Numbered from the stretch's first letter, positions 7,144 to 13,638 are shown. The stretch: 13,841 bases of DNA from Bacteroidetes bacterium UBA7368 (GCA_002469915.1 DKOG01000096.1:11050-24890), one strand, 5' to 3'. Notes: a model not told the origin generated them from the letters alone. A program made the numbers and translations.

Positions 7144-8727
7144 ATGATTGCCCGAACTCTTTTTTTCCTTGCGGCTTTCGTCCTAACTCTTGCAGTGCTC
7201 ATTTGGGGAAGCTTTTGGTCCGGCGCCTATTGGCTCTTCTTAGTCATCGCACCCCTCATTCTTTTGGGCCTGTACGATATGATGCAAAAAGATCATGCGG
7301 TCTTGAGCATCTACCCAGTAATTGGGCATCTTCGCTATCTATTTGAATCCGTTCGCCCCGAAATACAGCAGTATTTTGTTGAATCGGACACAAACGGGCA
7401 GCCCGTAAATCGAGAATTCAGGTCATTGGTGTATCAACGCGCTAAAGGAGTGCGCGATACTCGTCCTTTTGGTACGCTCTTCGACGTGTATGAGAATGGG
7501 TATGAGTGGGTTAATCATTCCCTTTCACCAAAGCCTATCACGCATCACCATCCGCGAGTTCGTTTCGGTGGTTCAGATTGCACGAAGCCGTATGATTCTT
7601 CACCGTTGAACATTTCGGCGATGAGTTTTGGATCGCTTAGTCGTACGGCCATTTTGGCGTTGAACAAGGGTGCGAAAGAGGGTGGGTTTGCTCACAATAC
7701 TGGTGAGGGAGGCATCAGTCCTCATCATCTTGAGTTTGGTGGCGATCTGGTTTGGCAAATAGGTACAGGCTATTTCGGATGCCGAAATGCGCAAGGCGAT
7801 TTTGATGCCGACAGGTTTTCAGAGCAGGCCCAGAAGGATGCTGTGAAGATGATTGAAGTCAAATTGTCGCAAGGAGCCAAGCCCGGACATGGAGGCCTAT
7901 TGCCTGCAGCGAAGGTCACACCAGAAATTGCGGAGATTAGAAATGTACCCATGGGTGAAGATGTGCTCTCACCAGCTTCTCATCCAGCATTTTCGACTCC
8001 TGTTGGCCTACTTGAGTTTGTAAAAAAACTACGGATGCTTTCAGGTGGAAAGCCTGTAGGGTTCAAGTTGTGTATCGGAAACAAGGCTGAGTTTTTAGCC
8101 ATTTGTAAGGCTATGATGGAGACTGGAATAACGCCTGACTTTATCACCGTCGATGGAGGAGAAGGAGGTACCGGTGCGGCACCGGTTGAGTTTTCTAATT
8201 CAGTGGGTATGCCCCTTCGAGACGGACTCGTCTTTGTCCAGAATGCCCTGATTGGGTGTGGCCTAAGGGATTCAGTGAAAATCATTGCATCCGGCAAGGT
8301 CCTATCCGCCTTTCATTTGGTCAGGTTATTGGCACTTGGCGCCGATACGGTCAATTCTGCAAGAGCTATGATGTTTGCCCTGGGCTGTATTCAATCACGA
8401 CTCTGCAATCAGAATACATGTCCAACTGGAATTACGACGCAAGATCCAGCGCGATACAAGGCGCTCGACGTTGAGCGAAAGGGTGAGCGAGTGGCCCAAT
8501 ACCACGCTTCGACGATTGAAAACCTGGTAGACTTAGTTTCCTCGACAGGCCTGAATACGATCGAAGAGCTTCAACCTCATCATATCTTTCACAGGATTGA
8601 AGGGACCGAAGTAAAGAATTACGCACAGCTCTACCCTGGGATTTCGGACCGATGTCTGCTATCCGAGTCTACATGCCCTCCAGATTGGAAAGCAGACTGG
8701 AGTCGAGCTTCGGCCTCAACCTTTTAG
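7144..8727 (+). CDS. FMN-binding glutamate synthase family protein, membrane-anchored
   Basis: A 527-residue protein carrying the FMN-binding (beta/alpha)8 domain of glutamate synthase without the amidotransferase domain. Residues 5-47 form two hydrophobic segments, so the enzyme is probably membrane-anchored with the catalytic domain in the cytosol. Family motifs: LNISAMSFGSLSRTAILALN, HNTGEGGISPHHLE, SQGAKPGHGGLLPA, DFITVDGGEGGTGAAP and IIASGKVLSAFHLVRLLALGAD. The [3Fe-4S] cluster cysteines are Cys415, Cys421 and Cys426 (GCIQSRLCNQNTCPTGI). The combination is that of stand-alone GltB-domain proteins whose physiological reaction is unsettled; glutamate synthesis from ammonia or another electron-acceptor role are possibilities. 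The ATG at 7144 begins the signal-anchor directly; no SD is seen. The zinc-ribbon/Smr-like gene follows after 66 bp and may be co-transcribed. Confidence 0.92.
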   Translation: MIARTLFFLAAFVLTLAVLIWGSFWSGAYWLFLVIAPLILLGLYDMMQKDHAVLSIYPVIGHLRYLFESVRPEIQQYFVESDTNGQPVNREFRSLVYQRAKGVRDTRPFGTLFDVYENGYEWVNHSLSPKPITHHHPRVRFGGSDCTKPYDSSPLNISAMSFGSLSRTAILALNKGAKEGGFAHNTGEGGISPHHLEFGGDLVWQIGTGYFGCRNAQGDFDADRFSEQAQKDAVKMIEVKLSQGAKPGHGGLLPAAKVTPEIAEIRNVPMGEDVLSPASHPAFSTPVGLLEFVKKLRMLSGGKPVGFKLCIGNKAEFLAICKAMMETGITPDFITVDGGEGGTGAAPVEFSNSVGMPLRDGLVFVQNALIGCGLRDSVKIIASGKVLSAFHLVRLLALGADTVNSARAMMFALGCIQSRLCNQNTCPTGITTQDPARYKALDVERKGERVAQYHASTIENLVDLVSSTGLNTIEELQPHHIFHRIEGTEVKNYAQLYPGISDRCLLSESTCPPDWKADWSRASASTF

Positions 8728-8793
8728 ACGATTTTCTGGGCGTCTCGTCTGCGCCGCTCGTTGTCAGACATCAACATTCTCTAGGGGTTCGCT

Positions 8794-9231
8794 TTGACCG
8801 ATACCTGTCTTACTTGCGGAAATCCGGTCTCTTCGGCCGACGCACTGTGCCCATTTTGTGGGAGCATGGATCGCGATATCAATACCACGCAACGGTGGCA
8901 GGAAATTGATGTCGGGCATTTGGGGTTACGATCTAAGGAGGTCGCTCATGAATTGGAAATGCGCCTTGCGGAGCTGAGAGCGCAGAAAAAAAGGCTTGTT
9001 TTTGTAATTCACGGATATGGATCCAGCGGTGTTGGCGGAGTGACGAAATCTGCCGTCCTTGCGGCGTGCAGATCAATGCAGAAAGTTGGTAAAATCAGGC
9101 TATGGATTTCCGTGGATCGGCTGGGACCGGGTACAGATCTAGGTCGCAGTCTGGCTGCGAAGTATCCTTTTCTAAAGCGGTCTTCTCACTGGAATTCTGG
9201 AAACGAAGGAGCGTCTTTAATTGAACTCTAA
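8794..9231 (+). CDS. Zinc-ribbon protein with Smr-like domain
   Basis: A 145-residue cytosolic protein. The N-terminus has a zinc ribbon, Cys5-x2-Cys8 and Cys19-x2-Cys22 (TCLTCGNP and LCPFCGS). From about residue 37 a domain resembles Smr (small MutS-related): IDVGHLGLRSKEV in place of the usual LDLHGL block, a helix, then RLVFVIHGYGSSGVGG in place of the IIHGKGxGxLR block. Smr domains bind or cut nucleic acids. The altered first motif makes activity uncertain, so I call it Smr-like rather than Smr. The start is a TTG at 8794; an in-frame TAG at 8782 rules out any longer form, and AGGGG six nucleotides upstream supports it. It lies 66 bp behind the glutamate-synthase-like gene on the same strand. 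Confidence 0.65.
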   Translation: MTDTCLTCGNPVSSADALCPFCGSMDRDINTTQRWQEIDVGHLGLRSKEVAHELEMRLAELRAQKKRLVFVIHGYGSSGVGGVTKSAVLAACRSMQKVGKIRLWISVDRLGPGTDLGRSLAAKYPFLKRSSHWNSGNEGASLIEL

Positions 9232-9333
9232 TGCTTGATTCGCTTCATATGGCTAGGCGGTAATCTGTTTTTGCCCACATTTGATGGGGCGTTTCGGGTG
9301 GAAATCGGTGCCATTTGTTCTAGGAGGACAGCG

Positions 9334-9381
9334 ATGAGTGAGAGCTTCCATGCGGAAATCCGTCAGGATGATGCGCGATAA
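9334..9381 (+). CDS. Candidate 15-residue leader peptide or microprotein
   Basis: ATG-initiated 15-codon frame (MSESFHAEIRQDDAR, TAA stop). AGGAGG at 9322-9327 lies 6 nt before the ATG, ideal spacing. This is the best Shine-Dalgarno/start combination in the window, where most real genes have none. A perfect 8-bp hairpin begins 10 nt after the stop. It may be a translated microprotein, a leader peptide, or chance. No homologue is recognised. Confidence 0.3.
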   Translation: MSESFHAEIRQDDAR

Positions 9382-9391
9382 CCGAAGGATA

Positions 9392-9413
9392 GGCTGAACC
9401 TATCTGTTCAGCC
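9392..9413 (+). terminator. 8-bp perfect hairpin after the micro-ORF
   Basis: GGCTGAAC (9392-9399) pairs perfectly with GTTCAGCC (9406-9413) across a 6-nt loop. No T-tract follows. It could end the Smr-like transcript or cap a small RNA. Confidence 0.4.
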
Positions 9414-9477
9414 CTCTCAAAGAGTTCTTACCTGCTTTAAGACACAGTTTTTGATTAATCGCTTGTGGCTAACAAAA

Positions 9478-9507
9478 AGCGCGTTGGCCTTGAAAGGCCA
9501 ACGCGCT
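9478..9507 (-). terminator. Intrinsic terminator of the small membrane-protein gene
   Basis: A 14-bp perfect stem (9478-9491 with 9494-9507) with a 2-nt loop and a GC-rich core. On the minus strand the stem is followed by TTTT then GTTAGCC, so it is a proper intrinsic terminator for the gene ending at 9578. It may also stop the convergent plus-strand transcript. Confidence 0.85.
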
Positions 9508-9577
9508 AAGAAGAATTGTTCATCTCACCCATGATCCCGGAATCACTTTCAAGGTTGATGAGCACTTTGGACTGGTT

Positions 9578-9886
9578 TTACATTCCAGCTTGTTCCCAAA
9601 CCCATTTTCCCAAAACTCCAACCGCAGAAGCAGCAGCAAGCGCAGCAGCGCTGGTTAGAATGTCGGTTAGGTATCCGCCAACTGCAGGAATCTCACCTAA
9701 TGCCCCGGCACAAATGGAAAGTCCGATTGCGAGTACAAACGTTCTTACCAAATCTCCCGTGTCACGCTGAACCCCAACTGCGAGTCCCAAAAGTGCAATA
9801 ATTGCAGCTGCATAAGGGATTTCAACAAATGCGGTCAGCAAAACGACGAGAAGTCCGACGCGAAGAGTGTTCTTCAAATAGTCCAT
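9578..9886 (-). CDS. Small hydrophobic membrane protein, function unknown
   Basis: A 102-residue protein I do not recognise. It is strongly hydrophobic, with likely membrane segments at about residues 9-39 (one or two passes around VEIP), 48-64 and 74-95. Charged residues are concentrated in the QRDTGDLVR loop (40-48) and at the ends. Two Glu-Ile-Pro elements (VEIPYAA and GEIPAVGG) recur at equivalent places in the two halves, hinting at an internal repeat. The ATG at 9886 is the only sensible start and has no SD. A strong terminator follows. It lies next to the double-HTH gene on the same strand, 169 bp downstream of that gene's stop, and could be co-transcribed. An overlapping plus-strand frame (9516-9770) is rejected as its antisense shadow. 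Confidence 0.7.
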   Translation of the reverse strand: MDYLKNTLRVGLLVVLLTAFVEIPYAAAIIALLGLAVGVQRDTGDLVRTFVLAIGLSICAGALGEIPAVGGYLTDILTSAAALAAASAVGVLGKWVWEQAGM

Positions 9887-10055
9887 GGTTTTTTACCCAG
9901 GATGTGAGTTCTTAGTGATTTTAATTCCCTCCCTGACGACAGTGTATCGGATTAGCATCCACTAATACAAAGATTTTGTGCAATTGTGGAAAAGTTTATG
10001 GCACTTTGAAATACCCTTGCCGAGTTTTTCAGCGACCCAGGATGATGGTTTTCGC

Positions 10056-10451
10056 TCAATGTTTGGCGCGGTGGCCCGAAGCGCGATTGGATCGAATAGA
10101 TTTTACCGTCAACCCAAGTGTCTTCATACGTCGACGGACGGTTGGTTTGGCAAAACCGAGCGCTTTTGCCGCCGCCCTAAGGGTTTTCAGCTCTCGAACG
10201 GCCTCAATTATCTGCTCTTCTGTCAATTCGCATCGGCGGCCTTTTTCTTTTCCATCGGCTCGCACTGATTTGATTGGCGCTTTTTGAGCCTTCTTTTTGG
10301 TAGGTGGCCTTGTTGCAGGAGGGAGAATACCCGTTGGAAGCAGCGCAGCGTATACAGCAGGAATAGAAATGCCAAGAACGGAAGCCGTCTCAGAGAGACG
10401 ACGTCCTTGCTCAATAAAGGTGACTACAATTTGTTCGGTCGATATGCGCAT
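10056..10451 (-). CDS. Tandem helix-turn-helix DNA-binding protein
   Basis: A 131-residue basic protein built from two copies of the same domain. Residues 5-42 and 77-114 align without gaps over 38 positions. They share Thr-Glu at the start, the Leu, Ala and Leu-Gly of the helix-turn-helix, then Pro-x-Val and a terminal Gly (9 identities, many conservative). The cores are LSETASVLGISIPAVYAAL and LRAAAKALGFAKPTVRRRM, the latter resembling Fis-type or resolvase C-terminal HTHs. A lysine/arginine-rich linker (about 43-73, with KKKAQKAP and RADGKEKGRR) joins them, and the tail is basic. It is probably a DNA-binding regulator or chromatin-like protein. No catalytic domain is present, so it is not a recombinase. 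A shortened relative lies at 10724-10846. The ATG at 10451 is used; no SD. Confidence 0.75.
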   Translation of the reverse strand: MRISTEQIVVTFIEQGRRLSETASVLGISIPAVYAALLPTGILPPATRPPTKKKAQKAPIKSVRADGKEKGRRCELTEEQIIEAVRELKTLRAAAKALGFAKPTVRRRMKTLGLTVKSIRSNRASGHRAKH

Positions 10452-10723
10452 GCTGACATTAAGTCTTGCAGACCGCTACTGTTTTTGAGTTGGCCACGAG
10501 AACGGCCCCCGTTTCAGTGTCTTAAAAAGGGCATTTAACCCATGAAGTGTGTGATGAGCCCTCATTGTAAAGCAAATTTTAGATTCGGTTCAGTAAAATT
10601 TTAGGAGGTGATTAGGAAGTGTGCAGGCAGTCAGAGCGATATTCGGTCGTCACTTAGTTCAATCTAAGTCACCAACAGGCATCGCCTGTCAGTCATGTGG
10701 GGAGTTTCTGAGGGGATTTTTCT
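10452..10723 (+). other. Gene-poor region with small hairpins around a perfect SD-like sequence
   Basis: No convincing gene. Inverted repeats on the plus strand: AGGGC/GCCCT (10528-10562, weak), AAATTTTA/TAAAATTT (10574-10601), ACTTAG/CTAAGT (10652-10669) and ACAGGC/GCCTGT (10675-10689). AGGAGGTGAT at 10603-10612 is an uninterrupted match to the anti-SD. Nearby GTG codons at 10619 and 10621 are spaced 10-12 nt away, further than ideal, and open frames of 12 and 61 codons. It could be a leader or a small RNA, or just the divergent promoter zone of the double-HTH gene. Confidence 0.35.
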
Positions 10724-10846
10724 CTACATACGACGATGGTGCGGATCGCAGAGCGATCCGCACCATCGTCGTCCTTTCTCTTTCCCATCGGCACGTTGCG
10801 CCTTAGGCTCCGCTTTCTGAGATTTCTTTTCGGTCGATATTTGCAT
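10724..10846 (-). pseudogene. Shortened relative of the tandem-HTH gene, lacking both HTH domains
   Basis: A 40-codon frame from an ATG at 10846 to a TAG. Residues 1-6 (MQISTE) match the start of the 10056-10451 protein (MRISTE). Residues 7-27 then match its basic linker, residues 53-73, at 16 of 21 positions, ending in an identical RADGKEKGRR. Forty-six residues (the first HTH) are missing between them, and the second HTH is absent. The frame then enters the hairpin at 10730-10772 and stops. Homology also covers a few bases before the ATG (TCAG then T or C then ATGC). Within the identical decapeptide five of ten codons differ and all five changes are silent, which implies selection on the protein for some time. 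It is either a decayed paralogue or a working linker-only microprotein. Confidence 0.6.
10730..10772. repeat. Perfect 20-bp inverted repeat
   Basis: Arms 10730-10749 and 10753-10772 are perfectly complementary with a 3-nt loop (AGA). On the minus strand the 5' arm contains the Gly-Arg-Arg codons of the shortened HTH relative, and the 3' arm is the inverted copy just before its stop. A pyrimidine-rich stretch follows on the plus strand but no clean T-tract. Possible terminator, or an inverted duplication that closed off the gene. Confidence 0.75.
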
Positions 10847-10893
10847 ACTGAGAATGGATATTGCTCGCCGCTTTTGTCGCGGGTTACTTGATC

Positions 10894-10918
10894 AAAAAAG
10901 GAGGTTTTAGCGCACCTC
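10894..10918 (-). terminator. Probable intrinsic terminator overlapping the amidohydrolase stop
   Basis: On the minus strand GAGGT (10918-10914) pairs with ACCTC (10905-10901) over an 8-nt loop that contains the TAA stop, followed by C then T6 (10899-10894). The stem is short but the T-tract is good. It would end the amidohydrolase operon. Confidence 0.5.
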
Positions 10919-12079
10919 AGTGCTCTCTAATTTTCCATTGATGATGACTCCAATTGCATGGGTCGTGTATTCAAACGGGTCACCGTCGTAGAGAGCGATA
11001 TCAGCATCTTTGCCGACTTCAAGAGATCCAATCTGGTCTTCCACACCCAAAAGTCGTGCAGCATCAATAGTGATGGAGGCAAGCGCTTCATCAAAGCTGA
11101 GTCCGTTGGCAGCAGCCACTCCGGCTTCAAACAAAATTACGCGTGTCTTGGGCACATAAGCCTCAAAACCGCTTTGAAGCGCAAACGGAATGTCTGCACC
11201 GCGGAGGATTGAGGCAGCTTCAAACGTAGCATTTGCTCGTTCGCCTCCGTGCCGAGCCATTGTCGGGTGCGTTATCACCGATACCCCTGCCGCTTTGATC
11301 TGATCAGTGACGAGATAGGCTTCTGAAGCCGAATCTAGCACGATATCGATTCCGAATTCCTCCGCAAGCCGAAGTGTGGTAAGAATATCATGAGCACGTT
11401 CGACGGTGACGAGCATACGCATTTCACCATCGAGGACGGCCTTAAATGCCTCCACGCGAAGATCCCGAGCGTCTTCACCGGTGTAGTTTTGCGCTTTGAT
11501 CAGTTCTGATCGCAACATGGCGATCATCTTTGATCGCGTTCCGGGGGATCCGCTACTGGCTCGCGCACCATTGCCGAGCGTTACGGCTACCATGGCCGCA
11601 GGATTAATTACAGCTTCTTGCACGTCATTTCCGACTGTTTTAACAATCATCGTTTGACCTGAAACGAGAACACCTGGACCATGCCCTGTATGAATCGTGG
11701 TGACACCGAATCCGCGAACCCATGTCACGAGTGCTTCACGTGGATTGTAAGCATCAATCGCTCGAAGCTCCGGTTGCATGGGAGCGGACCGTTCGACTTG
11801 ATCTTGATCCTCAGGTTGGTTCAAGTATCCGGCTAGTCCGACAACGGTATGTGCATCGATGAGACCGGGCGTGACCACCGCTGCTTCGATGACCTCATAT
11901 CCGCTAGGAACGTCAAAACGGCCAACTCGCTCAATTTTACCGTTACGCAGTAAGACAACTCCGTTTTCGATTGGGTCGCCAGCCATGGTATACACCATGT
12001 CGCCTTTGACGGCAATTTGAGCCGTGGAGGAAGAATGGAAGAGTAACAGGGCCGTAATGGCAAAGAGTACTTTATTCAT
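10907..12079 (-). CDS. Secreted amidohydrolase-like protein, probable pseudoenzyme
   Basis: A 390-residue paralogue of the adjacent amidohydrolase, with a Sec signal peptide (MNKVLFAITALLLFHSSSTA, cleavage before Gln21). The scaffold is kept: PGLIDAHTVVG at 71-81, GFGVTTIHTGHGPGVLVSGQT, SPGTRSKMIAMLRSELIKA and the C-terminal GSLEVGKDADIALYDGDPF. The metal sites are not. The first HxH is His77-Thr-Val79, the HHHTHRHDD segment of the sister is LVTVERAHD (221-231), LHH is LDS, and HTDDG is QSGFE (302-306). With these ligands gone, hydrolysis by the usual mechanism is unlikely. A partner, binding or regulatory role for the active sister is inferred. Its ATG overlaps the sister's stop (ATGA, 12076-12079), so the two are translationally coupled and probably made in equal amounts. 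Confidence 0.88.
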   Translation of the reverse strand: MNKVLFAITALLLFHSSSTAQIAVKGDMVYTMAGDPIENGVVLLRNGKIERVGRFDVPSGYEVIEAAVVTPGLIDAHTVVGLAGYLNQPEDQDQVERSAPMQPELRAIDAYNPREALVTWVRGFGVTTIHTGHGPGVLVSGQTMIVKTVGNDVQEAVINPAAMVAVTLGNGARASSGSPGTRSKMIAMLRSELIKAQNYTGEDARDLRVEAFKAVLDGEMRMLVTVERAHDILTTLRLAEEFGIDIVLDSASEAYLVTDQIKAAGVSVITHPTMARHGGERANATFEAASILRGADIPFALQSGFEAYVPKTRVILFEAGVAAANGLSFDEALASITIDAARLLGVEDQIGSLEVGKDADIALYDGDPFEYTTHAIGVIINGKLESTEVR

Positions 12080-13380
12080 TGTCCTGCCTCCCGTTCGAGT
12101 AAATGGATGAAGGTTGCTTGGTCATTTCCGGTACCGTAACCGCCAGTGGCATACTTACGATCTTCTGCATTTGAACGGTTGAAAACTCGCTCGCCATCGA
12201 TCCATGTTTCTTGAACATGGGTATAAACGCTCAATGGATCTCCACTCAAAACGATAAAGTCGGCGTCTTTTCCTGGCGTCAATGAACCGATCCGATCATC
12301 CAAATCTATCATTTCTGCACCGGCCAACGTCATTCCAAACAAGGCTTTTTCACGGCTCATTCCTGCGCGAACGGCAAGGGCAGCCTGACGCAAGAAGAAG
12401 CGAGAATCGGTAATACCGTCATCTGTGTGAAATCCAACAAGAGCCCCAGCTTGCTCCAACATGCGCCCTGATTTGAAATGATTGTCCTTCGCTTCAAGTT
12501 TTCCGCCCGGACTGTCTACGGAGATCAGGGAAACGCCTGCACCTGCAGCGGCAATTTCATCTGCGACTTTCCAGGCATCGGACACGTGGTGTAATACGAC
12601 TCGGAAACCAAACTCCTCAGAAAGGCGCAATACAGTTAAGATATCGTCATGTCGATGTGTGTGGTGATGAACTACTTTCTTGCCTGACATAGCATCGAGC
12701 AGCGCCTCATATCCCAAATGTAGCGGAGGTGCATCTTCTTCTGCCTTCGCAGCTTCGGCCTTCTTAGCTCCGTACTCGGAGGCTTTGATGTATTCAGCCC
12801 GAACCAAAGCAGCCGCTTTTGCTCTGGTGCCCGGGAATGGAGCGTTACGTCGCGGATTCGTCCCATTGGCCATTTTGATGCCGCCTAACCAGTTACCATC
12901 GTCGTCTAAGATGAGCAGATCATCTATCACGTCGGCATCTCGATATTTTACATAAAGAGTCTGCCCGGAAAGTAAATGACCTGACCCGGACATAATATTG
13001 GCGGTCGTGACGCCACCAGACTGTGCTTTCTGAAAGCCGGAATCTCTTGGGTTAATCGAATCGATGACGCGGACGTCGGGTTGGATGGGAGCACTACCAT
13101 CTCCACCTTCCACCTGCCCTACGTGGCTATGTGTGTCCACTAGGCCTGGCATGATGACCATGCCATTTGCATTATGTCGCTCGGCACCAAGTGGTATTTC
13201 TATCTCTGCGGCCGAACCAATGGCGAGAATTTGGCCGTCTTCGATGATGAGTGTCCCATGTTCGATCTCTTGGCCATCGATGGGGATGATGTGGGCGCCA
13301 ATGAAGGCTCGGGTTTGGGCGGTACTAGAATGGGTCATTGTCAGAACGACCAAGACCCCGAGTAAAAGGTGTTTTCGCAT
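12076..13380 (-). CDS. Secreted metal-dependent amidohydrolase (imidazolonepropionase-like)
   Basis: A 434-residue exported member of the amidohydrolase superfamily that hydrolyses an unknown amide or cyclic substrate. The signal peptide (MRKHLLLGVLVVLTMTHSST) is cut near Ala21-Gln22. Metal ligands are visible: His84-x-His86 (MPGLVDTHSHVG), the His-rich HHHTHRHDD (238-246), His264-His265, and Asp320 in GFHTDDG. The C-terminal GSLTPGKDADFIVLSGDPL returns to the small beta-sandwich. It has an acidic/Ala insertion (about 205-220) absent from its paralogue. The ATG at 13380 has TAGGA a few bases upstream. It is the first gene of a two-gene operon with the ligand-less paralogue, and divergent from a lipoprotein gene. 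Substrate not deducible; exported peptidase or lactam-type activity is a guess. Confidence 0.92.
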   Translation of the reverse strand: MRKHLLLGVLVVLTMTHSSTAQTRAFIGAHIIPIDGQEIEHGTLIIEDGQILAIGSAAEIEIPLGAERHNANGMVIMPGLVDTHSHVGQVEGGDGSAPIQPDVRVIDSINPRDSGFQKAQSGGVTTANIMSGSGHLLSGQTLYVKYRDADVIDDLLILDDDGNWLGGIKMANGTNPRRNAPFPGTRAKAAALVRAEYIKASEYGAKKAEAAKAEEDAPPLHLGYEALLDAMSGKKVVHHHTHRHDDILTVLRLSEEFGFRVVLHHVSDAWKVADEIAAAGAGVSLISVDSPGGKLEAKDNHFKSGRMLEQAGALVGFHTDDGITDSRFFLRQAALAVRAGMSREKALFGMTLAGAEMIDLDDRIGSLTPGKDADFIVLSGDPLSVYTHVQETWIDGERVFNRSNAEDRKYATGGYGTGNDQATFIHLLEREAGQ

Positions 13381-13539
13381 GAATCCTAGAATGTGTGAAT
13401 CAGCCGGTAGAATACGGGCTTGGTTCGAAAAACAAAACGCGATAGGACAATAGGATGTAAGCGGTGTTCAAATATGTTTTCAAAACACTCGCTCAATCAA
13501 ACTCTTTTTCAACGGTAACTGATCAACATTTGGGACATG

Positions 13540-13570
13540 TTCGTCGAAAAAAAGTGGGGTTTCGTCGAAA
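13540..13570. promoter_or_regulatory. Two identical near-palindromic sites, 21 bp apart (possible operator)
   Basis: TTCGTCGAAA occurs at 13540-13549 and again at 13561-13570. Each contains TTCG-T-CGAA, an odd-centred palindrome. The 21-bp period equals two helical turns, so a regulator could bind both on one face. The pair lies in the divergent region between the amidohydrolase operon and the lipoprotein, 69 bp before the GTG. No other regulatory element in 13381-13638 is convincing. Confidence 0.4.
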
Positions 13571-13638
13571 TAATCAATTTGGCATTGTCCAAAACTATGA
13601 GTTTCCCAGCGTATTCAATCACTTATCCCTCTACCCAA

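Larger units (their letters stand above)
9232..9577. other. Gene-poor region between convergent genes, with a small ORF and two hairpins
   Basis: It lies between the Smr-like gene (plus) and the small membrane protein (minus). It holds a 15-codon ORF with a perfect SD (9334-9381), a hairpin at 9392-9413 and a strong terminator at 9478-9507. The stretch 9232-9321 shows nothing recognisable. Confidence 0.5.

Noticed and set aside
8652..8909. 85-codon plus-strand frame across the end of the glutamate-synthase-like gene
   Set aside because: It overlaps two better-supported genes in another frame and has no recognisable motif.
9516..9770. 84-codon plus-strand frame
   Set aside because: Antisense to the hydrophobic 102-residue protein, whose membrane pattern and dedicated terminator make the minus strand the coding one.
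2536..10772. The long inverted repeats as insertion-sequence or MITE ends
   Set aside because: Arms are separated by only 2-3 nt, sequences differ from each other, and no transposase or target duplication is seen.
10621..10806. 61-codon GTG frame behind the AGGAGGTGAT sequence
   Set aside because: SD spacing is 12 nt, the frame reads straight through the 20-bp hairpin and antisense to the HTH-relative frame, and the product shows no domain or composition bias.
13531..13545. Possible LexA/SOS-type box around GGGACATGTTCG
   Set aside because: Spacing between half-sites is two bases rather than the four needed for GAAC-N4-GTTC.
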